From assembly GCF_001570725.1 (NCBI RefSeq), contig NZ_BCNV01000001.1, positions 1,984,001 through 2,048,000 on the forward strand: a stretch of 64,000 nt of DNA. Reading direction: 5' to 3'. The notes under the pieces are model-generated. The model made no database searches. It was not told the origin of the DNA and worked only from the letters and a program-made list of their open reading frames with translations. Below, piece by piece: positions 45,186 to 52,563 of the stretch (within the stretch, counting starts at the first letter, position 1; each line of letters starts with the position of its first letter). Source of the DNA: Paenibacillus amylolyticus. GTDB taxonomy: Bacteria; Bacillota; Bacilli; Paenibacillales; Paenibacillaceae. Position numbers and translations under genes: made by a program.

Positions 45186-45857
45186 TTAGAAATCGGTTGA
45201 ATATCGATGTAACTGCTCCATATCCAACACCTTTAATGTTCTATTTTCCTTAATGATGATCTGCTCCTGGGCCAAATCACTTAACAATCTTCTAATATGT
45301 CGATCGGAGATTCCCATCATGCTTGAAATATCTTTCATGACAAACGGAATCGTTGCTGATTCCAATTTCTCCGAGGTTTGCAGAATATATTTACACAGCT
45401 TATTTTTTGCAGGATACAACAATGATCTTGCATTTTTTACTGAAGACTTCATGAGTTTATCCGTGAGAACTGTACACATATGCGATAAAAAAGTGACTGA
45501 TTGGGTCAAATGCGAATGTACAATATCCAAAGGAATCAGTAGAATGGTTGACGGTACAACAGCGACAGCAGTATGAAGATAATTGCATTGTTGAAAAAAT
45601 TCCAAGTCCCCCAACACTCCGTTTTTTTCTACATAATCGACAACGGCTATGTTTCCTTGATCAGAATAATTGTGAATGGCAACCCTGCCTTCAATTACGA
45701 TATAAAAGTACTTCAATTCGTTGCCTGAGACGACAACCGTCTCGTTTTTCTTATACATTTTCACTTGCAGAGTGGTCAAAGCTTCATCGGTAATGATTTC
45801 ATGTAAATTCGATTTGAGAACGGCAGCTGTGATATCAGGGTGAACCTTAATAGACAT
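45186..45857 (-). CDS. Crp/Fnr-family regulator (YeiL-like)
   Basis: The 223-residue protein has a cyclic-nucleotide-binding-type beta-barrel (VSGNELKYFYIVIEGRVAIHNY, NGVLGDLEFF), a dimerisation helix and a C-terminal winged HTH (VMKDISSMMGISDRHIRRLLSDLAQE). It has no N-terminal Cys cluster, so it is not an Fe-S Fnr. The start is uncertain: ATG at 45857 is about 12 bases from GAAGGAG, and an in-frame GTG at 45878 is seven codons longer but abuts that site. It is divergent from the SAH-hydrolase-like gene, which it may control. Confidence 0.85.
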   Translation of the reverse strand: MSIKVHPDITAAVLKSNLHEIITDEALTTLQVKMYKKNETVVVSGNELKYFYIVIEGRVAIHNYSDQGNIAVVDYVEKNGVLGDLEFFQQCNYLHTAVAVVPSTILLIPLDIVHSHLTQSVTFLSHMCTVLTDKLMKSSVKNARSLLYPAKNKLCKYILQTSEKLESATIPFVMKDISSMMGISDRHIRRLLSDLAQEQIIIKENRTLKVLDMEQLHRYSTDF

Positions 45858-45952
45858 AACACATGATGACTCCTTCACTAACTATTTTAGATCGTTCATG
45901 TTCTCCCGATCATCATACATAAAGTGATTATTTGATGTACTCTCCAAAAGGC

Positions 45953-45996
45953 GGACATTTGTCCTTATTGACAGTCCTTTTTTAATATTATACTTA
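45953..45996 (+). promoter_or_regulatory. Promoter of the SAH-hydrolase-like gene with upstream palindrome
   Basis: TTGACA (45968-45973) and TACTTA (45991-45996) are 17 bases apart. Just upstream GGACATTTGTCC (45953-45964) is an inverted repeat with GGACA/TGTCC arms, well placed for an activator such as the divergent Crp/Fnr-type protein. Confidence 0.6.
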
Positions 45997-46040
45997 CCTC
46001 GAAATAGAAAACAACGGAGTAGTTAATAGGGGGACTTGTG

Positions 46041-47219
46041 ATGAATAGTATTATTGATGATCAAAGTTTGGCTAGTGCGGGGTTAGTGAGAATGCAATGG
46101 TATAGAGAGAGAATGCCATTGGTCACAGAAGTGAATCAATTGTTCAAGCAACAGCAAGTCCTCAAAGGAATGACCATCGCGATCAGTATGCATATTGAGC
46201 CAAAAACCGGATTCTGGGTAGAGGGACTCTTAGCTGGTGGGGCTGCACATATCTATTTAGTCGGGTGTCTTGGAACAACGAAGAAGGATACCGCAGCATA
46301 TTTGGCATCTCTGCCTAATGTAACGGTTTTAGCGAAAGAAGGAGATCTTTATGAGGACCACAAACGCTATCTAAAGATGGTTATGGCGCATAAAATCGAT
46401 CTCTTCCTGGACAATGGTGCTAGTCTGATTCTTGCTCATCATGAACTAAAACCCGGTTGGAATCCCATCGGTGCGAACGAAGAGACACGCACAGGAAAGT
46501 TATTGATTGAGAAAAATGGGGTTCAGCCTGACTACCCAGTTATCGTGATTGATGATTCGCCCTTAAAGCAGACTTTTGAGAACGCGCTGGGTGTTGGACA
46601 GTCTGTTGTGGATGGCTTCATGCGAACAACCAGTCTTCTCGTTGGAGGGAAAAAAGTTCTGGTTGTAGGTTATGGTTATTGCGGCAGCGGGATTGCTAAA
46701 AAGTTCCGGGGATTAGGCGCGAATACGTTAGTCTATGACATGAATCCTGTTCATCTCTTAAATGCAAAAACAGACGGGCATTGGGTTGGCGAGCTGCACG
46801 AATTAATTCCCGAAGCAGATGTGATTATTACGGCAACTGGATCTTTTAATGTCATTACCGAGCAGCATATACCTCTGTTCAAAGAAAAAGTCATCCTTGC
46901 GAATTCAGGACACTATGGGTTTGAAATCAATGTGGAAGAAATCAAGCAAGCTTCTCAATCCGTTGAAATCGTGAAAGAAGGGATTGAACGAATAAGTTTT
47001 GCAGAGAAAAGTATCTATTTGCTTCACAGTGCCAATCCTGTTAATTTGGCAGGAGCTGACGGTAATCCCATCGAGATTATGGACATGGGCTTTGCTCTAA
47101 TTTCCTATTCTGCCTATCGTATAATGACGAATGTGGAATCACTGCAACATGGTTTGCAACCTGTACCGAAAGATATTGATAGTCAAGTTAGTAAGCTATT
47201 TATGAACTCTTTACAATAG
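46041..47219 (+). CDS. S-adenosylhomocysteinase-like protein with altered active site and no C-terminal tail
   Basis: The 392-residue protein aligns with SAH hydrolase along its whole length, including the NAD fold (KKVLVVGYGYCGSGIAKKFRGLGA) and NSGHYGFEI. Compared with the enzyme family, His51 (SMHIEPKT), Glu148 (EETRTG) and Lys176 (SPLKQTFEN) are kept, but the DDGGDL motif is LDNGAS (Asp to Asn125) and the Asp after the Lys is Glu180. The chain stops right after PVPKDIDSQVSKL, so the conserved tail carrying Lys and Tyr that completes the neighbour's NAD site is absent. It may hydrolyse another thioether or nucleoside. ATG at 46041 follows AGGGGG. Confidence 0.8.
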   Translation: MNSIIDDQSLASAGLVRMQWYRERMPLVTEVNQLFKQQQVLKGMTIAISMHIEPKTGFWVEGLLAGGAAHIYLVGCLGTTKKDTAAYLASLPNVTVLAKEGDLYEDHKRYLKMVMAHKIDLFLDNGASLILAHHELKPGWNPIGANEETRTGKLLIEKNGVQPDYPVIVIDDSPLKQTFENALGVGQSVVDGFMRTTSLLVGGKKVLVVGYGYCGSGIAKKFRGLGANTLVYDMNPVHLLNAKTDGHWVGELHELIPEADVIITATGSFNVITEQHIPLFKEKVILANSGHYGFEINVEEIKQASQSVEIVKEGIERISFAEKSIYLLHSANPVNLAGADGNPIEIMDMGFALISYSAYRIMTNVESLQHGLQPVPKDIDSQVSKLFMNSLQ

Positions 47220-47468
47220 AGAAGTCGACTTGAAATATACCCCTAGAATAAAATTGGATAACTACGATCTATCTAATGATATTCTGGGGGCACATAGCTG
47301 AATTGGTTAAGAGTATAGAAGGTTGATCCTTAAGCTATGATTTCTATTTCGTTTGATGTAAGATTGACAAGGAATTAAGTTTATATTTTTACATATGAAG
47401 ATGAAAAAGTAGCTATTAAGTAATGTAGTAAGAAATTAGCCAGGGATACTTATAAAGGAGTGCACAGA

Positions 47469-47660
47469 TTGATCGAAATAGTTAGTATGTTAATTTTATT
47501 TTTGGTGTTGTTTTACTATATCCTATTAAAATACGGAATACCGATTATTTTAATAATAGTGGGGTATTTCATATTCAAAGGTTACAAGAAGCGCAGGGGT
47601 GTAAGAACGAGCGATAGGTCGGTGGCTCCTGATGGTAAGCAAGCTAATATTAAACCATAA
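47469..47660 (+). CDS. Small membrane protein, 63 residues
   Basis: A TTG at 47469 is eight bases after AAAGGAG and opens a 63-codon frame. Residues about 5-40 are strongly hydrophobic (LILFLVLFYYILLKYG, then IIVGYFIF), followed by a basic, soluble tail (KGYKKRRG). It looks like a one- or two-helix membrane protein with a cytoplasmic tail. A terminator follows. The family is not recognised. The 249-base gap before it holds a degenerate tRNA-like stretch (see rejected items) and nothing else I can name. Confidence 0.5.
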   Translation: MIEIVSMLILFLVLFYYILLKYGIPIILIIVGYFIFKGYKKRRGVRTSDRSVAPDGKQANIKP

Positions 47661-47712
47661 GATTAATGTTGGTATGACCACATGTTAGAGGGACCAGAGC
47701 ATGGCCCAATTG

Positions 47713-47740
47713 AGAGCCGCTATATTAGCGGCTTTTTTTG
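47713..47740 (+). terminator. Terminator after the small membrane protein gene
   Basis: AGCCGCTA and TAGCGGCT form an 8-base stem with a three-base loop and TTTTTTT. Confidence 0.85.
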
Positions 47741-47895
47741 GTTATTATTAAAAAAGGAGAAAACAATCCTCCCCCTTAACAAAGATAAGTAATAAGGAAC
47801 CCTATTGATCATATTGATGTGCCTATGCTGGCTGAGAATGCTATTGTTAACTGAAATTGATCAAATAAACATCTCTGTCACGTCGTGTTCTAAGC

Positions 47896-48249
47896 TTACG
47901 TTGTCTCACCATATTCTCTACCGTAGTCCGCCATCTTTTCAAGAACCGGAAGTAATTTGATTCCCTTGTCTGTTAATGAGTACTCGACCCTTGGAGGAAC
48001 TTCCGGATAGACATCACGTTGAATAACTCCATCATTCTCCAATTCTTTAAGCTGCTTCGTAAGAGAGCCTTGAGACAGATCTCCAAGGAATTTTTTGATA
48101 TCCGTATATCGACGTGTTTCGTCTTTTAGATACCATAATATAAAATATTTCCATCGTCCGGAAAGAACATTCTGTGTAAAAGCTATGGCGTACATATCAC
48201 TTTTTCCATCTATAAAGTCTTGATCAAATCCTTCGTTGCATACTCTCAT
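47896..48249 (-). CDS. HxlR/DUF24-family regulator with N-terminal Cys
   Basis: The 117-residue protein is a single winged-HTH domain of the HxlR type: VLSGRWKYFILWYLKDETRRYTDIKKFLG, then SQGSLTKQLKELENDGVIQRDVYPEVPPRVEYSLTDKG (in parts). Its only Cys is residue 4, near the position of the redox-sensing Cys in YodB/CatR-type relatives, which sense quinones and other electrophiles. The ATG is about ten bases after AGGAG. It is divergent from an oxidoreductase operon whose products suit such a role. Confidence 0.9.
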   Translation of the reverse strand: MRVCNEGFDQDFIDGKSDMYAIAFTQNVLSGRWKYFILWYLKDETRRYTDIKKFLGDLSQGSLTKQLKELENDGVIQRDVYPEVPPRVEYSLTDKGIKLLPVLEKMADYGREYGETT

Positions 48250-48356
48250 TCATATCACTCCTGATCCAAAGGTACAAAAAGATGTACTATGTTCACTTAA
48301 ATTGCCCTCTTTGCAAACAAAACGAATACACCTATGATGGTGTCAACACCAAAACA

Positions 48357-48375
48357 ATTTTAGTTTACCTAAAAT
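48357..48375. promoter_or_regulatory. Inverted repeat in the divergent HxlR/oxidoreductase region
   Basis: ATTTTAG-TTTAC-CTAAAAT is a perfect 7-base inverted repeat about 107 bases before the HxlR start and 190 before the oxidoreductase start. It is a plausible HxlR operator. The rest of this 313-base gap includes a second repeat at 48408-48423 and a doubtful 33-codon frame from GTG at 48443. Confidence 0.55.
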
Positions 48376-48407
48376 GTGAAAGATAAATAATGATATCTTG
48401 ATTCTAT

Positions 48408-48423
48408 AGTTAGCAAGCTAAAT
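48408..48423. promoter_or_regulatory. Candidate MarR operator before the oxidoreductase operon
   Basis: AGTTAGCAAGCTAAAT is a near-perfect palindrome (TTAG-N4-CTAA core) and shares TTAG-N3-GCTAAAT with the operator overlapping the promoter of the MarR gene at 51882-51897. Confidence 0.55.
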
Positions 48424-48562
48424 AAATATACCATAGAAAGGAGTGACTGATAAGGGCATACAGCAAGTAGAAGGAAATAGGGATGCGTTTTTTAGATGTA
48501 CATGGTTGGGAACAACTGATATTCGATCATACCGTGAACTATAACAAGGGAGTTGTTTAATA

Positions 48563-49666
48563 ATGAGGAAAAAAATTCGTACAGGAATCATAGGAGCTTC
48601 AATTAATAACGGATGGGCAAGTGGAACACATATTCCAGCTATTGAGAACCTGGATGAGTACGAGCTTACCGCAGTGGGAACAAGTAATATGGCAAGTGCT
48701 AAGAAGAGTGCAGAAGCTTTCCGCGCAGATCACGGATTTGATAACATCGAGGAATTGGCTCATCATACCGATGTTGATATGGTGGTTGTTAGCATTAATG
48801 TTAGGGAGCATTATAATGCAGTCAAAGCCATCGCTCCTGCTGGCAAACCAATCTATTGTGAATGGCCCCTGGGTTCTAATACAGAGGAAGCGCTTGAAAT
48901 GAAGGATTGGGTATCCTCTGCCCAATTACCAAATGCGATTGGACTTCAGGCCAGACAAGCACCAGCAATTCAGTATGTGAAAGATCTGTTGGCAGAGGGT
49001 TATGCTGGGAAAGTGTTGTCTGCCAACCTGAAGATCTCTATAGATGGCATGGGTGGCATTGGTGACAAGTCGACTGCATACTTGTTTGACCGGAAAGTTG
49101 GAGGGAACTTACTGACCATTGTAGGGGGACATAATCTGGATGCCTTCACTTACATGCTTGGGGACTTTACAGAATTGTCTGCCACCACAGCTCAACAGTT
49201 TCCAGAAGTTGAATTGGTAGATATTCAGAAAGTCATCAAGAAAACAACGGATGATCAGATTATGATTACTGGAAAATTGACTAATGGTGCAGCAGCCAGC
49301 GTTCATATTCAAGGTGGAGTTAAACATCAGACAGGACTAACGTTAGAAATTTTCGGAGACAAAGGAACCCTCGTGCTGAGTGCACCTGCATCCATTCAAT
49401 TCGGATCACACCAATTACGCGGTGCGGGATCAATGGACAACGAACTTCGTGAACTACGTATTCCTGATTCCTATTACTATGCTCCTGATTCACTTCAATC
49501 CGACTCTGGATTTGTTCTGAATATAGCTCAAGCTTATCGCAAGTTCGCCAAAGATATCCAAGAGGGGACATCTTTGACACCTAACTTCGCGGATGCGGTA
49601 AAACTTCATCAGTTACTTGATGCTGTCGAAAAATCAGCACAGAGCGGTGAACGTCAATATCTATAA
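48563..49666 (+). CDS. Gfo/Idh/MocA-family NAD(P)-dependent oxidoreductase
   Basis: The 367-residue protein has an N-terminal Rossmann fold (RTGIIGASINNGWASGTHIPAI), the PIYCEWPLG segment equivalent to the catalytic EKP region but with Trp for Lys, and a C-terminal alpha/beta dimer domain. The Lys to Trp change at the EKP position suggests that it is not a standard sugar dehydrogenase; relatives near galactose or pyridoxal-type reductases show the same. AAGGGAG precedes the ATG. It is the first gene of a three-gene run with an FMN monooxygenase and a nitroreductase. Confidence 0.85.
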   Translation: MRKKIRTGIIGASINNGWASGTHIPAIENLDEYELTAVGTSNMASAKKSAEAFRADHGFDNIEELAHHTDVDMVVVSINVREHYNAVKAIAPAGKPIYCEWPLGSNTEEALEMKDWVSSAQLPNAIGLQARQAPAIQYVKDLLAEGYAGKVLSANLKISIDGMGGIGDKSTAYLFDRKVGGNLLTIVGGHNLDAFTYMLGDFTELSATTAQQFPEVELVDIQKVIKKTTDDQIMITGKLTNGAAASVHIQGGVKHQTGLTLEIFGDKGTLVLSAPASIQFGSHQLRGAGSMDNELRELRIPDSYYYAPDSLQSDSGFVLNIAQAYRKFAKDIQEGTSLTPNFADAVKLHQLLDAVEKSAQSGERQYL

Positions 49667-49686
49667 TCTTCAAGGAGAAGAACGTT

Positions 49687-51033
49687 ATGAATAAAAGAAG
49701 AGAGATGCAACTGGCACTACAGATGGTTTCGGGATATGGAGCAGAATTCAGTGCGTGGAGAATGCCTGGGACAGATCCCGAAGCTTATACGAACACGGAT
49801 AGTTATGTGGAACGAGCCAAATTGGCAGAAAAAGGAAAATTTCAAATGATTTTCATCGCTGATACACCAGCACTAACCGTTAACTTAGGTCCTCAAACGC
49901 CCATGTTTCCTATGGACCCAATGCTGGCACTGATGGCCGTGGCAAGAGAGACAATGCACATTGGATTAGTTGCTACGCTGTCTACGACATTTAATTATCC
50001 CTACAACATTGCACGTCAGTTCAAAGCATTGGATGTAATCAGTCATGGACGTGTGGGATGGAATGCGGTTACCACATCCGATCCTGCAGCCGCGGCAAAC
50101 TTTGGGGCACGTGTGGCAAGTCGCCAGGAACGTTATGACAGAGCACATGAAAGCATTCAGATTGTTCAGTCCTTATGGGGAAGTTGGGAATCAGATGCTT
50201 GGACGTTAGATGTGGAGGGAGGGGAATTTGCGGATATGAATAAAATCCGGCCTATTAACCTTCAAGGTCAATATTATGCATCTCGTGGTCCTCTACCGAT
50301 TCCTCCATCCGAGCAAGGACAGCCGGTTATTTTCCAAGCTGGAGGAGGAAGTGAGGGACTTGAGTTGGCGGGAAAATACGCTTCAGGTGTATATGCTAAT
50401 CCATATGACATAGAGTCCGCTCGTGAGCAGAGACTAGCTATTCAACAAAGTGCTATTCGTTTCGGTCGAAACCCAGATGATATCAAAATGTTTGCAGGTT
50501 TTATGTTTTCTCTGGGTGCTACGGAAGAAGAAGCGTTGGAACGTCGAAAACAGCTCATGAGTTTTAATCCTGAAGAGATACCCAATCGGGTAAGTTACCT
50601 TGGTTCCATGATCGGTATACCGCTCTCGGTAAACTCGGTAGATATTGATAAACCATTAGAACCAAACTTGTTGAGAAATGCATATGCCAACCCAATGGAC
50701 CCCCGTTCCGCAAGGGCGTTGAAGTTACTTTTAGAAGGATTAACGATTCGCGAGGTTCTGGCCCATGGTGTTATTAACTATCACCCAGTGGTTGCGGGTA
50801 CTCCCGTACAAGTTGCTGATTTCTTGGAAGAATGGTTTTTGGCAGATGCATGTGATGGATTCTCAGTGGTACCGGATATATCTTTTGACGGAGTTGCGGA
50901 TTTTGTCAACATGGTTGTCCCCATTTTGCAGGAACGGGGTCTGTTTCATAGAGAATATGAAGGGAAAACACTACGCGAGAATATGGGTGTTCCTTATGAG
51001 TATGGAATGCGGGAAAATGAAAAAACTAGATAG
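49687..51033 (+). CDS. NtaA/SnaA/DszA-family FMN-dependent monooxygenase
   Basis: The 448-residue protein is a luciferase-like TIM-barrel flavoenzyme: FSAWRMPGTDPEAYT, ARQFKALDVISHGRVGWNAVTTSDPAAAANFG, RYDRAHESIQIVQSLWGSWE and PVIFQAGGGSEGLELAGKYA (in parts) match the NtaA/SnaA class. These enzymes need reduced FMN from a partner reductase; the nitroreductase-type protein 14 bases downstream is a candidate. The substrate could be a chelator, sulfur compound or xenobiotic and cannot be told from sequence. AAGGAG precedes the ATG at 49687. Confidence 0.92.
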   Translation: MNKRREMQLALQMVSGYGAEFSAWRMPGTDPEAYTNTDSYVERAKLAEKGKFQMIFIADTPALTVNLGPQTPMFPMDPMLALMAVARETMHIGLVATLSTTFNYPYNIARQFKALDVISHGRVGWNAVTTSDPAAAANFGARVASRQERYDRAHESIQIVQSLWGSWESDAWTLDVEGGEFADMNKIRPINLQGQYYASRGPLPIPPSEQGQPVIFQAGGGSEGLELAGKYASGVYANPYDIESAREQRLAIQQSAIRFGRNPDDIKMFAGFMFSLGATEEEALERRKQLMSFNPEEIPNRVSYLGSMIGIPLSVNSVDIDKPLEPNLLRNAYANPMDPRSARALKLLLEGLTIREVLAHGVINYHPVVAGTPVQVADFLEEWFLADACDGFSVVPDISFDGVADFVNMVVPILQERGLFHREYEGKTLRENMGVPYEYGMRENEKTR

Positions 51034-51047
51034 AGGAGAGAGTATTT

Positions 51048-51788
51048 ATGAATAACACACTTGAATTGCTTCATAACCATACATCGCATCGATCTTACAC
51101 ATCTCAACCTCTGACAGCAGAGCAAATCGATGTGATCTTTCAGGCAGCGAATCAAACTTCATCGTTCAGTCTCCTGCAGGCCGTGTCTATTATTCGAATC
51201 ACCGATCCGGTTCTTCGAAAGAAAGTCAGACAACTTTCTGTCAATCAACCTTATATCGAAGAAGCGGCTGAGTTTTGGATTTTCTGTGCAGATTTTAACC
51301 GCAATCATCAAATTGCCCCAGAAGTGGATATTGAATATATTGAATTTCTGCTAATCGGTTCATTCGATGCCGGCCTGATGGCACAAAATGCGTTAACCGC
51401 TGCCGAATCGATGGGACTTGGCGGCGTGTTCATTGGTGGGGTCAGAGCTAATATTAGCGAACTATCTGACGTGTTGAATTTACCTAAATATGTTATTCCT
51501 CTGGTGGGGCTATGCATTGGTCATCCAGATGGAGATAAACCTGAGCTGAAGCCTCGGCTACCTCAATCCATGGTTTTATTTGAGAATCAGTATCAATCTA
51601 TTGATCAACAGAAATTAACAATCTATGATGAGACCATGCTGAAGTATTATGAAAATCGTCCGACGAGAGCTCCTTTCACCGTAAAAAAAGTAAAAGGATG
51701 GAGTGACCATATTCAGGATCACCTTGAGAGAAGTATTCAGCCGCAAATGATGGACTATTTGAACAAGCAAGGTTTTGCCAAAAAATAA
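51048..51788 (+). CDS. NfsA/Frp-type nitroreductase, FMN-dependent
   Basis: The 246-residue protein shows the NfsA/FRP pattern: LLHNHTSHRSYTSQPLTAEQID (FMN-binding Arg/Ser near the N-terminus), the middle DAGLMAQNALTAAESMGLGGVFIGGVR and VIPLVGLCIGHP, then a C-terminal arm ending DYLNKQGFAKK. It should transfer two electrons from NADPH to FMN, quinones or nitro compounds. GAGGAGAG precedes the ATG. It may feed FMNH2 to the monooxygenase or act as a quinone or azo-type detoxifier, as MarR/HxlR-controlled genes do in Bacillus. Confidence 0.92.
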   Translation: MNNTLELLHNHTSHRSYTSQPLTAEQIDVIFQAANQTSSFSLLQAVSIIRITDPVLRKKVRQLSVNQPYIEEAAEFWIFCADFNRNHQIAPEVDIEYIEFLLIGSFDAGLMAQNALTAAESMGLGGVFIGGVRANISELSDVLNLPKYVIPLVGLCIGHPDGDKPELKPRLPQSMVLFENQYQSIDQQKLTIYDETMLKYYENRPTRAPFTVKKVKGWSDHIQDHLERSIQPQMMDYLNKQGFAKK

Positions 51789-51855
51789 GGACCAAACCAA
51801 TGTATCCTGCTGAAACTTGGTTAGGAAAAGGTACTTATAACGATACTAGGGTGAA

Positions 51856-51897
51856 TTGACACCTCCATTTCCCCATGATACATTTAGTCTGCTAAAT
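51856..51897 (+). promoter_or_regulatory. MarR gene promoter with overlapping palindromic operator
   Basis: TTGACA (51856-51861) and TACATT (51879-51884) are 17 bases apart. ATTTAG-TCTG-CTAAAT (51882-51897), a perfect palindrome, covers the -10 and the start of transcription, as expected for autorepression. Confidence 0.75.
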
Positions 51898-51926
51898 ATA
51901 ATTCGGATGGCAGGGAGGAATCGTTC

Positions 51927-52352
51927 ATGACAGATGCAGTAGATTGTGATATTCGACAGTCCTTAGATCGAATTTCCTCCCAAATGCGTCGAAATTATAG
52001 TGAATCTCTTCGGGAACTTAATCTTTATGTAGGACAAGATAATTTGTTGTATCGGCTGTGGTTGGGGGATGGTGTAACACAGATGCAACTAAGTGAACAT
52101 ATGAAATGCGAACCACCAACCGTTACGAACATGGTCAAATCATTAGAGCAGAACGGATTTATATATCGTAAACGGGATGTACAGGATGCAAGGATTATGC
52201 GTATCTTTTTAACCGACAAGGGCAAAGAATTAGAAAAACCGGTTGAGCTTAAATGGAGTGAGCAGCAAGCGAAATTACTTCAATCCATTTCTTTGGAGGA
52301 TCGGTTAATATTGAGGAAATTAATGCAACAAATGGAGCGAAACATCCTATAA
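51927..52352 (+). CDS. MarR-family transcriptional regulator
   Basis: The 141-residue protein is a classic MarR winged helix: LWLGDGVTQMQLSEHMKCEPPTVTNMVKSLEQNGFIYRKRDVQDARIMRIFLTDKGKEL (in parts), with the wing DVQDARIMR. A Cys at residue 8 and another in the recognition region (MKCEPPT) could be redox-responsive. GGAGGAATC precedes the ATG. Its promoter and the promoter of the upstream oxidoreductase operon carry similar palindromes, so it likely represses both. Confidence 0.92.
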   Translation: MTDAVDCDIRQSLDRISSQMRRNYSESLRELNLYVGQDNLLYRLWLGDGVTQMQLSEHMKCEPPTVTNMVKSLEQNGFIYRKRDVQDARIMRIFLTDKGKELEKPVELKWSEQQAKLLQSISLEDRLILRKLMQQMERNIL

Positions 52353-52392
52353 TTTAAGCAAGTTTCACTAAACTAAATGCAATGAACGATAC

Positions 52393-52420
52393 AAAGTCGC
52401 TATTATAGCGGCTTTTTTTT
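52393..52420 (+). terminator. Terminator after the MarR gene
   Basis: AAAGTCGCTA and TAGCGGCTTT pair with one G-T wobble around a short loop, followed by a run of T. Confidence 0.85.
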
Positions 52421-52563
52421 ATTGCTGAGATAGGATTGTGATAATTCAAGTTAATTTTGTTCATTTAGATGCTCATGAGATTACAGTACACTGAAATAAC
52501 ATATAAACGGAACACACTAAACATAAACAATGTGTGGAATTATAATTCGTTGGAGGTTTTAAC

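Noticed and set aside
45879..46040. Riboswitch (SAH or SAM type) before the SAH-hydrolase-like gene
   Set aside because: The leader after the promoter is only about 40 bases with no conserved aptamer pattern.
47290..47345. Stretch resembling a tRNA 5' half (GGGGGCACATAGCTGAATTGGTTAAGAG, written here in part, then a short anticodon-like stem)
   Set aside because: The D-arm-like part is suggestive, but the anticodon stem pairs poorly, a pyrimidine follows the putative anticodon, and no T-arm GGTTCGA or matching acceptor strand is found. At most a tRNA remnant.
47805..47855. Short frame IDHIDVPMLAENAIVN followed by a stop, reminiscent of an iron-type alcohol dehydrogenase C-terminus
   Set aside because: Only 16 codons, no diagnostic residues, and no further homologous sequence around it. 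Too little to call a pseudogene.
48443..48544. 33-codon frame from GTG before the oxidoreductase gene
   Set aside because: The GAAAGGAG sequence touches the GTG with no spacing and the peptide has no recognisable feature; possible leader but unsupported.
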